DNA of 39,752 nt from Gammaproteobacteria bacterium (GTDB taxonomy: Bacteria > Pseudomonadota > Gammaproteobacteria > SZUA-152): assembly GCA_011051755.1 (NCBI GenBank), contig DRKN01000014.1, positions 1-39,752 on the forward strand, in the 5' to 3' direction. Positions 18,035-26,425 of this stretch are shown here, piece by piece (within the stretch, counting starts at the first letter, position 1; each line of letters starts with the position of its first letter). Made by a program: the position numbers and the translations under genes. Under the pieces are notes generated by a model. The model searched no databases and was not told the DNA's origin. It was given only the letters and a program-made list of their open reading frames with translations.

Positions 18035-18067
18035 GATGTAAAAGCGATGTAAAAGCGATGTAAAACC
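18035..18067 (+). repeat. Three tandem 11-base units directly before the rlmD start
   Basis: GATGTAAAAGC at 18035, 18046 and (as GATGTAAAACC) 18057, ending at the base before ATG 18068. Each unit contains ATGTAA, a start codon followed at once by a stop. There is no obvious Shine-Dalgarno sequence between the repeats and the rlmD start. Confidence 0.85.
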
Positions 18068-19411
18068 ATGCCCAAACGCCGTAAGAAACTTCCTGAACCG
18101 CGTATTGCGACCATCGATGACATGGCCCACGATGGTCGTGGCATCGCCCATGTCGAGGGCAAGACCGTATTCATCCATCGCGCTCTGCCTGGTGAGGAAG
18201 TCCTGTTCCGCTATTGCCGCACGCGCGGCAAGTTCGATGAGGGCGATGTGTTGGAGGTGATCCGGCCCTCGCCGCAACGGGTCGAGCCGCGCTGCGCCCA
18301 TTTTGGCATCTGCGGTGGCTGTAGTCTGCAGCACCTGGGGGCGGAGGATCAGATCGTGGCCAAGCAACAGCGTTTGCTGGACAACCTGCGCAAGATCGGC
18401 CGTGTCGAGCCGGGGATGGTGTTGCCGCCATTGACCGCCGGCAGCTGGGGCTACCGTCGCAAGGCGCGCCTGGGAGTGAAGTACATGCGCCGTGACCGGG
18501 TGGTGCGGGTCGGATTCCGTGAGCGCAGCAGCGCCTTTCTCGCCAATTTACAGCGCTGTGAGGTGCTGCATCCACGCATCGGTGAGCATATCGATGCACT
18601 GTCCGCGCTGGTGGGCCGGCTCAGTATCAAGGATCAGGTTCCGCAGATCGAGGTGGCCGTGGGCGACGACGCACAGGGATGTGCCAGTGCCGCGCTGGTC
18701 TTTCGTCATCTCGCCGATCTTAGCGAGGCGGATCTCGATCTGTTGCGCGATTACGGCCGTGAGCGTCGGTTGTTGATTTTTCTGCAATCGGGCGGGCCAC
18801 AGACCATTGCTCGCCTGTGGCCGGAGGAGGACGCTGTACTCAGCTACTATCTGCCTGACTATGACGTGAAAATGCAGTTCCGCCCCACCGATTTCACCCA
18901 GGTCAACGCCGAACTGAACCAAAAAATGCTTGCCCGTGCCATCGACCTGCTCGACCCGCAGTCGGGCGAGCGCATCCTCGACCTGTTTTGCGGCCTGGGC
19001 AATTTTTCTCTGCCGTTGGCGCGTCGGGCCGGTCATGTGGTCGGTGTCGAAGGTGACGCCGGGCTGGTGCAGCGTGCACGGGATAATGCGTTGCGCAACG
19101 GCATCGATAACGTGGCATTCCACACCGCCGATCTCACTGGGGATCTTGGTCTCGAACCCTGGTATGGCGAGGGTTTCGACAAGATGTTGCTGGATCCGCC
19201 GCGCAGCGGTGCGCCGGTGGTGGTGGCGAATCCGCCGGGACCGCTGCCGAAACGCATTGTCTATGTCTCCTGCGACCCCGCCACCCTGGCCCGCGATGCC
19301 GGCACCCTGGTGCACGAGCAGGGCTATCGCCTCGTCAGTGCCGGCGTGATGGACATGTTCCCGCACACCGGACATGTCGAATCCATCGCCTTGTTCGAAC
19401 TCGGCAGGTAA
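18068..19411 (+). CDS. rlmD: 23S rRNA (uracil(1939)-C5)-methyltransferase RlmD
   Basis: SAM-dependent m5U methyltransferase for 23S rRNA. The 447 residues contain an N-terminal TRAM domain (about 10-70), the iron-sulfur ligands Cys76, Cys82, Cys85 (CAHFGICGGC) and Cys164, a central insert, the SAM-binding fold (ILDLFCGLGNFSLPLA) and the motif VYVSCDPATLARD with the catalytic Cys402. The three CX-type ligands and the length favour RlmD over RlmC or TrmA. Its start is unusual: it follows three 11-base repeats with no clear ribosome binding site. Confidence 0.93.
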   Translation: MPKRRKKLPEPRIATIDDMAHDGRGIAHVEGKTVFIHRALPGEEVLFRYCRTRGKFDEGDVLEVIRPSPQRVEPRCAHFGICGGCSLQHLGAEDQIVAKQQRLLDNLRKIGRVEPGMVLPPLTAGSWGYRRKARLGVKYMRRDRVVRVGFRERSSAFLANLQRCEVLHPRIGEHIDALSALVGRLSIKDQVPQIEVAVGDDAQGCASAALVFRHLADLSEADLDLLRDYGRERRLLIFLQSGGPQTIARLWPEEDAVLSYYLPDYDVKMQFRPTDFTQVNAELNQKMLARAIDLLDPQSGERILDLFCGLGNFSLPLARRAGHVVGVEGDAGLVQRARDNALRNGIDNVAFHTADLTGDLGLEPWYGEGFDKMLLDPPRSGAPVVVANPPGPLPKRIVYVSCDPATLARDAGTLVHEQGYRLVSAGVMDMFPHTGHVESIALFELGR

Positions 19412-19455
19412 TAGTTTCCTGGGGGGGCAGGAGGAAATTTGCCCCGCCCCGCTTA

Positions 19456-19483
19456 TTCACATCCTCTGAATCGGTGCTATCTT
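19456..19483 (+). promoter_or_regulatory. Candidate promoter for the small acidic protein gene
   Basis: TTCACA (19456-19461), 16 bases, TATCTT (19478-19483), about 38 bases before the ATG at 19521. Confidence 0.35.
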
Positions 19484-19520
19484 GAGACTATGCACCGGCA
19501 TATCGACCGAGGAGAAACAC

Positions 19521-19814
19521 ATGGCCCAAAGCCCAGATCCGGAGATAGGCAATTGGTACCGTGGTCTCAGTGGCCTGATATTCCGTGTCGTTGCCATTGA
19601 TGACAATGAAGCCACCGTCGAGATCCAGCATTTCGAAGGTGAAGTGGATGAACTGGATTTGGAGGCCTGGGATGAGTTGGCCTTGGAGTCCGTTCCACCG
19701 CCGGAGGACTGGTCCGGGGCCTTCGACGATCTTGAGCGCGATGACCTGGGCTATACGGACATGAATCATCGCCCGGAAGGGCGGGCCTTTTCGGTGGATG
19801 ATTTCGAGGACTGA
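19521..19814 (+). CDS. Small acidic protein of unknown function (DUF6763-like)
   Basis: A 97-residue, strongly acidic protein. It starts at ATG 19521, preceded by GAGGAGA; the track start at 19482 adds only a spurious leader. The N-terminal half reads as a small beta-barrel-like repeat (IGNWYRGLSGLIFRVVAIDD, ATVEIQHFEGEVDELDLEAW), followed by a Pro/Asp-rich tail with EDWSGAFDDLE. From memory it resembles short gammaproteobacterial proteins labelled DUF6763; I cannot check this. No function is known to me. Confidence 0.8.
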   Translation: MAQSPDPEIGNWYRGLSGLIFRVVAIDDNEATVEIQHFEGEVDELDLEAWDELALESVPPPEDWSGAFDDLERDDLGYTDMNHRPEGRAFSVDDFED

Positions 19815-19845
19815 ACCAGCGGAGCGTTCGGGGCACTGCTGCTTG

Positions 19846-20002
19846 CGACCTCTGGCGTAAAGCCCCGCAGGGCGCAGTCTGAAGGCTGCACTGCTGCGTT
19901 GTGATTCTTGCAAAGGGAAGAACCACCCTTCTCGGCGAATCACGCCTCGCCTAAAGCGCCTGTTATTGGTGCAGCTACAGCTTTCAGGCCACGCAGAGGT
20001 CG
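19846..20002. repeat. Structured dispersed repeat, copy B, with terminal inverted repeats
   Basis: Bounded by CGACCTCTG (19846-19854) and CAGAGGTCG (19994-20002), a 157-base element. A second arm pair GCTGCAC/GTGCAGC lies at 19885-19891 and 19969-19975. At its centre GTGATTC (19901-19907) pairs with GAATCAC (19937-19943) around a loop starting TTGCAAAGGG, with AAGGG/CCCTT inside. The 3' module is GCCTCGCCTAAAGCGCCT. No coding capacity. Confidence 0.75.
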
Positions 20003-20024
20003 TCATCTATTATGAGAAGCGCCC

Positions 20025-20579
20025 TTAAGCCTGTGGCTTGCGGGCGTGCTTGGGCCGAAAGGCTTTGAGTACCGCGTCGTTGGTCTCCAGATACGGCCCC
20101 TCGATGAGATCAATGCAGTAGGGCACCGCAGGAAACACCGCATCCAGACAATCGGCGATGGCCGAGGGTTTGCCGGGCAGGTTGATCAGCAGAGAGCGAG
20201 CGCGGATACCGGCGATCTGCCGCGAGAGGATGGCGGTGGGGACGAACTGCAGGGAGACCGTGCGCATCTGCTCGCCGAAGCCGTCGAGGATTTTTTCACA
20301 CACTGCCGCCGTGGCCTCAGGGGTGATGTCGCGGGGCGCCGGGCCGGTGCCGCCGGTGGTGACCACCAGGCAGCAGCCTTCTTCATCGCACAGGGCCTTC
20401 AGCGCCGCCTCCACCTGATCCTGCTCGTCGGGCACCACCCGGGCCACTGCCTGCCAGGGGGTGGTGAGGGCCTTTTCCAGCCACTCGCGGATGGCCGGGC
20501 CACCCAGGTCTTCATATTCACCGCGGCTGGCGCGGTCGGATACGGTGACGATGCCGATACGAACGTCTTGTTGACTCAT
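20025..20579 (-). CDS. mog: Molybdopterin adenylyltransferase (MogA/MoaB family)
   Basis: Activates molybdopterin by adenylylation before molybdenum insertion. The 184 residues carry IGIVTVSDRASRGEYEDLGGP, the TTGGTGPAPRDITPEAT substrate motif and INLPGKPSAI, all characteristic of Mog. The length and C-terminal extension (PYLETNDAVLKAFRP) fit Mog rather than the shorter MoaB. No other cofactor gene is near. The gene is bounded by repeat-rich DNA on both sides. Confidence 0.92.
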   Translation of the reverse strand: MSQQDVRIGIVTVSDRASRGEYEDLGGPAIREWLEKALTTPWQAVARVVPDEQDQVEAALKALCDEEGCCLVVTTGGTGPAPRDITPEATAAVCEKILDGFGEQMRTVSLQFVPTAILSRQIAGIRARSLLINLPGKPSAIADCLDAVFPAVPYCIDLIEGPYLETNDAVLKAFRPKHARKPQA

Positions 20580-20619
20580 GATGCCTCTGTCTATTGGTGT
20601 ATGGGGTGATTGTCTGGAC

Positions 20620-20676
20620 TCAACGGGTCAGCTTGTTGTCTTTCATCCGCTGTGGCGGGTTGGCCTCGGTGCTGGT
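20620..20676 (-). pseudogene. Remnant of a second ettA 3' end
   Basis: Read on the minus strand, this stretch gives TSTEANPPQRMKDNKLTR and a stop, in the same frame as the last residues of the intact ettA ([17 protein letters not shown], stop). About 45 bases are roughly 80% identical to the ettA 3' end. It lies about 390 bases beyond the intact gene. No more of ettA is recognisable upstream of it. Confidence 0.65.
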
Positions 20677-20748
20677 GCAGTCGCCCGCGAATCTATCTGT
20701 AGGATGCCGGTGAGCTGGTGAACCACGGTATTTTCAACGCAAAGTAGC

Positions 20749-20825
20749 AGGGTGGGCACGTTTTCTGTGCCCACGTGCAATCCGAATATCTCGCTCTGCG
20801 TGGGCACAAAAAACGTGCCCACCCT
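20749..20825. repeat. GTGGGCA-type inverted repeat, copy 1
   Basis: Perfect outer arms AGGGTGGGCACGTTTT (20749-20764) and AAAACGTGCCCACCCT (20810-20825), with inner TGTGCCCACG/CGTGGGCACA arms. Relatives at 26358-26425 and 33547-33624. The 107-codon minus ORF over this region is an artefact of the repeat. Confidence 0.85.
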
Positions 20826-20971
20826 ACCAGACTTCTGTACTCATTTTCTATATTGCCTAACAGTTGTATTGAACGGACGTCCGTATAAGTCAATATCCTT
20901 GACGATGTGTGACAAGCGTATACATGAATACCCTCCAGCTGCAAGGGAGAAATGCGCATGGGGCGGTGCAT

Positions 20972-21011
20972 AAAAAACCGGAACACCCTTTTGCAGAGGG
21001 TGTTCCGGTTT
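20972..21011 (-). terminator. Intrinsic terminator of ettA
   Basis: A perfect 15-base stem (AAACCGGAACACCCT with AGGGTGTTCCGGTTT) and a seven-base loop. On the minus strand it is followed by a T run (six A at 20972-20977 on the plus strand), 50 bases past the ettA stop. Confidence 0.9.
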
Positions 21012-21027
21012 GTCATTTCAGGGGGGC

Positions 21028-21053
21028 TCTCCGTGTCCTCCGTGCCTCTGTGG
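21028..21053. repeat. Single arm of the CCACAGAGG repeat family
   Basis: TCTCCGTG...CCTCTGTGG matches the right arm of the 17849-18023 element. It lies 10 bases beyond the ettA stop, with no partner arm next to it. Confidence 0.55.
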
Positions 21054-21062
21054 CGAACCCAA

Positions 21063-22730
<1,668 letters not shown>

Positions 22731-22758
22731 GGCGGATTATTTGCTCGATCTGCGGATG

Positions 22759-22791
22759 AAAAAAAGATCGCCCACGTTAAGCAATGGGCGA
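22759..22791 (-). terminator. Terminator between the rhodanese gene and ettA
   Basis: On the minus strand TCGCCCA, a ten-base loop, TGGGCGA, two bases, then seven T. It ends the dsr-side minus-strand transcript. It lies only about 30 bases before the ettA ATG, so if the ettA promoter is further upstream it would act as a leader attenuator. Confidence 0.75.
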
Positions 22792-22907
22792 GGGGATGTA
22801 AAGATATTGTGCTGCTGTTTTGTACCGCGTGTCGGTCAAAGGACTGCTTGAAACCGGTTATTTTTTGTGGAGGACTATGTTTGTGTTCTGATAACTATTC
22901 AGCTCAC

Positions 22908-22987
22908 CACAGGGATACGGAGAGTACAGAGACATTGGATATCCTCGCACACTACACCTGCTTGTAGCGTGCGCTGTGCGCACGGTG
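22908..22987. repeat. Repeat arm plus GC-rich palindromic repeat (copy 2 of 2)
   Basis: Bases about 22908-22934 are a degenerate arm of the CCACAGAGG family. Bases 22946-22987 are the inverted second copy of the repeat at 5994-6034: both conserved blocks (18 and 14 bases) are intact, only the middle nine differ. The rest of the 22731-23071 gap shows no gene. Confidence 0.6.
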
Positions 22988-23071
22988 ATACTGAAGTCGC
23001 TTCCACGAGCAATTAACTGATTTTGCCGGTTTGATACGGACAGGGAAACGCCGTGAATCTATCAGATTGAC

Positions 23072-23539
23072 TCAGACCGGTGATATCTGCTCCGGGCGCA
23101 GTGTAGTGGTCATTATTTCATCGGCGTCGTCGGCATCAACGGGCTGACCGTTGCCGTCCACCAGCGGCTGGTCGTAATCGTTCCAGCCACGCAGACCGGT
23201 CTTCAGCGAACGCACGTTGCTGAAGCCCATTTGTTGCAGGGTGTCGGCGGCCAGGGCGCTGCGCTTGCCGGAGCGGCAGATGACGATGATGGCGGTGTCG
23301 CGGTTGCGCGCCAGTGCCGGTACGGTCTCGTCATAGTCCCAGTCGCAGGCGGCCTCGAGGATGCCGCGCGGCACGTTGATGGAATCAGGAATGTGATAAC
23401 GCGTGTACTCCTGGGTCTCACTGACGTCCACCAGCAGCAGTTTTTTACCGTTGGCCCGTTCCTCCACGAGATCCCAGGGAAACAGCTCGTGGATGTGGGG
23501 CAGGCATTCGTTGACCAGATCGGTGTAGGTTTTTCGCAT
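23072..23539 (-). CDS. Rhodanese-like sulfurtransferase
   Basis: A single-domain rhodanese of 155 residues. The active-site loop CRSGKRS places the persulfide cysteine at Cys88, preceded by the strand TAIIVI. Other family features are LLLVDVSETQEY, HIPDSINVPRG and LKTGLRGW. No signal peptide, so cytoplasmic. It follows the NarL-like regulator by 59 bases on the same strand and precedes a terminator, so it is probably the last gene of the dsr-linked run. Rhodaneses deliver sulfane sulfur to DsrE-type carriers in other sulfur oxidisers; here the link rests on position. Confidence 0.88.
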   Translation of the reverse strand: MRKTYTDLVNECLPHIHELFPWDLVEERANGKKLLLVDVSETQEYTRYHIPDSINVPRGILEAACDWDYDETVPALARNRDTAIIVICRSGKRSALAADTLQQMGFSNVRSLKTGLRGWNDYDQPLVDGNGQPVDADDADEIMTTTLRPEQISPV

Positions 23540-23598
23540 GTCGTGTCCCGTTTGACTGGGTACGGAAAATTGTTTTCGCCTCGGGCGAACTTAAAGCT

Positions 23599-24261
23599 TC
23601 AGCGTCCGGGCGGCGGCCGTCGGCGTCCGAGGCCCTGTTCCACGGCGATGACGGCGGCTTCCACGCGTGAACTGATGTTGAGTTTACGCAGGATGGCCTT
23701 GACGTGCAGTTTTACGGTGCCATCGGTAATGCCGAGTTCGCGGGCGATGACCTTGTTGCTTTGACCTTCGGCGAGGTGTTCGATGATTTCGGTTTCGCGT
23801 GGGGTCAGTCCGGATAACGGTGTTTTTTCTTCCTTGGTTTTCCCGCTATTGCCGCTAAGCGCGCGCGCGAGAGTACCGGCCAACTGCGGAGTGACCACGG
23901 TTTCGCCATCAACGATGCGCTGCAGCGCGGCGACCAGGTCTTCCGGTTCCATGTCTTTGAGCAGGTAGCCCTGCGCGCCGTTGCGCAGGGATTCCACCAA
24001 GTCGTGTTCTTCACTGCTGGTGGTGAGCATGGCAATGGGCACCTTGACGCCGTTTTCACGTAACTTTTTCAGCACACTGAGACCGTCCATGTCGGGCATG
24101 CGCATGTCCAGCAATACGACGTCCGGTTTGGTTTCGTGGACGATGTCGAGGCCTTCGTGACCGGTACTGGCGGCGCCGACGACGTCGATGCCGCTGCGTT
24201 CCAGCAGGTTTTTCAGCCCGAGCCGGAACAGGGTATGGTCGTCGATGAGTAATACCTGCAT
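23599..24261 (-). CDS. NarL/FixJ-family response regulator
   Basis: DNA-binding response regulator, 220 residues. Receiver: VLLIDDHTLFRLGL acid pair, phospho-Asp in VVLLDMRMPDMDG, the conserved Thr (AMLTTSS) and Lys (YLLKDMEPEDL). LuxR-type helix-turn-helix: LTPRETEIIEHLAEGQSNKVIARELGI (start and end shown), then TVKLHVKAIL. It closely follows the NarL pattern. I chose ATG 24261, which has GGAG six bases upstream, over a TTG five codons earlier. It pairs with the NarX-like kinase upstream. Target genes are unknown; the adjacent dsr cluster is the obvious candidate. Confidence 0.9.
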   Translation of the reverse strand: MQVLLIDDHTLFRLGLKNLLERSGIDVVGAASTGHEGLDIVHETKPDVVLLDMRMPDMDGLSVLKKLRENGVKVPIAMLTTSSEEHDLVESLRNGAQGYLLKDMEPEDLVAALQRIVDGETVVTPQLAGTLARALSGNSGKTKEEKTPLSGLTPRETEIIEHLAEGQSNKVIARELGITDGTVKLHVKAILRKLNISSRVEAAVIAVEQGLGRRRPPPGR

Positions 24262-24318
24262 TGAATGCTCCGTCAATGTGACCTGTACACACAGGCGACA
24301 GGATGTCAGTAGTGGCCA

Positions 24319-25962
24319 TTATCCGTTGGAGGGGCGAGTATCCTGTCGCTTGAATGTGTCATGCATGCCGCTGCTATTATCCTGACCGTAGTGCAGTTTC
24401 AATTCAACCCGTGTGCCTTCGCCAACGTCGCTTTCGATATTCAGTACGGCGCCGATGCGTCCGGCGCGCTCCTGCATGATGGTCAGGCCGATGTGTTCAC
24501 CCGGCTGGCCGCCGCAGATTTTGTCGGCGATACCCTGGCCGTCGTCCTCGATGAGGACATGAAAGATTGGCTCGGGCTGACAGCGAATCATCACACGCAC
24601 ATTTTCTGCTGCGCTATGTTTACGGATGTTGGCCAGCGATTCCTGGATGATATGCAGCAGGTGTACCTCCTGTACCGGTGGCAGATTGAGATCCTGGCAT
24701 TCGTTCTGGAAGAAGATGTGGATGCTGCACTCCTTCTTGAAACGCTCGACGAGGCTTTCGATGGCTGGGATCAGGCCGCGTTCATCCATGCGGATACGGA
24801 AGTGAGTGAGTAGTTCACGCAGCTCGATGTTGGCCTCGTCCAGGCTGCCCCTGAGTTGGTCGATTTCCATCTTGGCGTTGCTGATCTCGCCGGCGTGGCA
24901 GGCCTGCTGAATCACGCTGACGCGGAAACGCAGGCTGGCCAGGGTCTGTGCCAGGGAATCGTGCAGCTCGTGGGCCAGCATGGTGCGTTCCTGCATGATA
25001 GACATGCGTTTGGAGTCTTCGTCCCAGCGTGATTTGGCGATGGCCATGCTGAGATGCTGGCCGATGTTGGTGAGAATGTCCTTGATGTCGTCGCGGTCGG
25101 CGAGGCCGAGTTTTTCCACGAACAGGTTATAGATGCCAAGGGTGCGGTTCTGGTAACGCAGAGGGATGGCGATGTTTTCCAGCTTGTCGCCGGCGAACAG
25201 AAGATTCTTGATCACGTTGGGACATTGGCTGTGATTGTTGCGGCAGACGAGCATGTTACGGTCGAATTCCTGCGCGCATAGGCAGCGCTCGATGGGTGTC
25301 AGATGAGTTTTCTCAACAATAGCGTCGTCGAGGCCGGCGCTGCTGACCAGACGCATCTGATTGTCGTCGGTGAGCAGGCGCACGGTGCCGGCGTGGGCGT
25401 AGACGATTTCGGTGAGGGTGTGCAGAAAGACCGTCAGCAGTTCATCCAGGTTCTGCGCGGCATTACTGCGCGCGGCCACGTCGTAGAGGATTTCCAGTGA
25501 GCGGGTCTTGCGCTGCAGGCGCAGGGTTTGTCGATTGACGCGATCATCCATTTCCCGGGTCAGGGAGCGCAGCGATTCGCCAAGCTCGTTGATATCTCGG
25601 GCGAGGGCGGCGAACTCGCCGTGACGGGGTTGTGGTACGCGTGCCGACAGGTTGCCGCTGCGCATTTTCTGCGCCCAGTCGCGCAGTTGTTCCAGTGGCT
25701 GCAGCAGATGGCGCTTGATGCGTTGCCGGATGAGGGCGATCAGAGCCAGACCGCTGGCGGTGGCCAGTATCTGCAATACCAGCAGGGTCTCCGCCAGCGC
25801 TGGCCAGTGCTGGCTGGCAAACCCGAACAGGGTGATGGACATCAGTACCAGCACCAGTCCGGTCAGCGGTGCGAACAGCTCGCTGTTGACCGTCGAGCGC
25901 TTGTGGCGGCGGCGCTCTTTATCGCCCCGGCGTTCAGTGCCCGGTTGTGGTTTTTTTGGCAC
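24319..25962 (-). CDS. NarX-like sensor histidine kinase without a periplasmic domain
   Basis: About 547 residues if the GTG at 25962 is the start; the track frame extends to 26112 but that would overlap dsrR. Order: a basic N-terminus, two closely spaced TM segments (LTGLVLVLMSITLFGFA, LLVLQILATASGLALIALI), HAMP, a GAF-like domain with four cysteines (CLCAQE, LVCRNN, SQCPNV), HisKA_3 with the phospho-acceptor in ERTMLAHELHDSLAQTL, and a HATPase domain (DDGQGIAD, GLTIMQERAGRIG). The loop between the TMs is too short to hold a nitrate-binding domain, so sensing is probably cytoplasmic. The start lies about 12 bases after dsrR, implying linkage to it. The exact start is uncertain. Confidence 0.85.
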   Translation of the reverse strand: MPKKPQPGTERRGDKERRRHKRSTVNSELFAPLTGLVLVLMSITLFGFASQHWPALAETLLVLQILATASGLALIALIRQRIKRHLLQPLEQLRDWAQKMRSGNLSARVPQPRHGEFAALARDINELGESLRSLTREMDDRVNRQTLRLQRKTRSLEILYDVAARSNAAQNLDELLTVFLHTLTEIVYAHAGTVRLLTDDNQMRLVSSAGLDDAIVEKTHLTPIERCLCAQEFDRNMLVCRNNHSQCPNVIKNLLFAGDKLENIAIPLRYQNRTLGIYNLFVEKLGLADRDDIKDILTNIGQHLSMAIAKSRWDEDSKRMSIMQERTMLAHELHDSLAQTLASLRFRVSVIQQACHAGEISNAKMEIDQLRGSLDEANIELRELLTHFRIRMDERGLIPAIESLVERFKKECSIHIFFQNECQDLNLPPVQEVHLLHIIQESLANIRKHSAAENVRVMIRCQPEPIFHVLIEDDGQGIADKICGGQPGEHIGLTIMQERAGRIGAVLNIESDVGEGTRVELKLHYGQDNSSGMHDTFKRQDTRPSNG

Positions 25963-25973
25963 TGATTTTGTAC

Positions 25974-26315
25974 TCAGGAAGATTGCTCGAACACATCGTC
26001 TTCGGTGGGTGGTTTGTAGTTGGGGTCGTTGGGGTTGAGAAAAATGAAATGATGTTGGCCGGGTTCCAGTTCGACATAGTCCATGTGCGTGCCGTTGAGC
26101 AGTTCCACACAATCGGGAGCGATGACAATATGGATGCCGTCGATGGTTTCCTGGGCATCGTTGTCCCTGGCCTCATCGAAGCCCATGCCGTATTCGATGT
26201 TTTCGTCGGCGTTTATTTTCGCGGCGAGACGCAGCGCCATGCCTTGTGCGTCGCTTTGCGGGCTGGATTGTTTGATCTGCTCAATGGCGCTGGCGGATAG
26301 CGTGATCAGGCTCAT
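25974..26315 (-). CDS. dsrR: DsrR, IscA-fold protein of the dsr cluster
   Basis: 113 residues with the A-type iron-sulfur carrier fold (ITLSASAIEQIKQ, ALRLAAKI, FIFLNPNDPNY). The cysteines that A-type carriers need are absent: where IscA ends with a CGCG motif this has PNDPNYKPP. Only one Cys remains (APDCVELL). This loss is known for Allochromatium vinosum DsrR, which affects dsr expression post-transcriptionally rather than carrying clusters. It follows dsrN, as in A. vinosum; dsrS, which follows there, is not present here. Confidence 0.85.
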   Translation of the reverse strand: MSLITLSASAIEQIKQSSPQSDAQGMALRLAAKINADENIEYGMGFDEARDNDAQETIDGIHIVIAPDCVELLNGTHMDYVELEPGQHHFIFLNPNDPNYKPPTEDDVFEQSS

Positions 26316-26357
26316 GGTGTCTACTCTAGGTTATATTTTTCGATAAGCAGTGGCATT

Positions 26358-26425
26358 TGTAGGGTGGGCATCGCCCATCATTATTAACGCACCCCAATAT
26401 TCTGGTGGGCAGTGCCCACCCTACA
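26358..26425. repeat. GTGGGCA-type inverted repeat, copy 2, overlapping the dsrN 3' end
   Basis: Arms TGTAGGGTGGGCA (26358-26370) and TGCCCACCCTACA (26413-26425). The dsrN frame reads through the second arm and stops at 26384 inside the element. Confidence 0.85.

Noticed and set aside
18035-18067. CRISPR-like array
   Set aside because: Three directly abutting 11-base units without spacers are a simple tandem repeat.
19412-19450. Terminator after rlmD (G-run and GCCCC)
   Set aside because: A short GGGGC/GCCCC pairing exists but there is no T run.
20693-21016. 107-codon minus ORF between mog and ettA
   Set aside because: It is translated mostly from the GTGGGCA inverted repeat and the ettA terminator.
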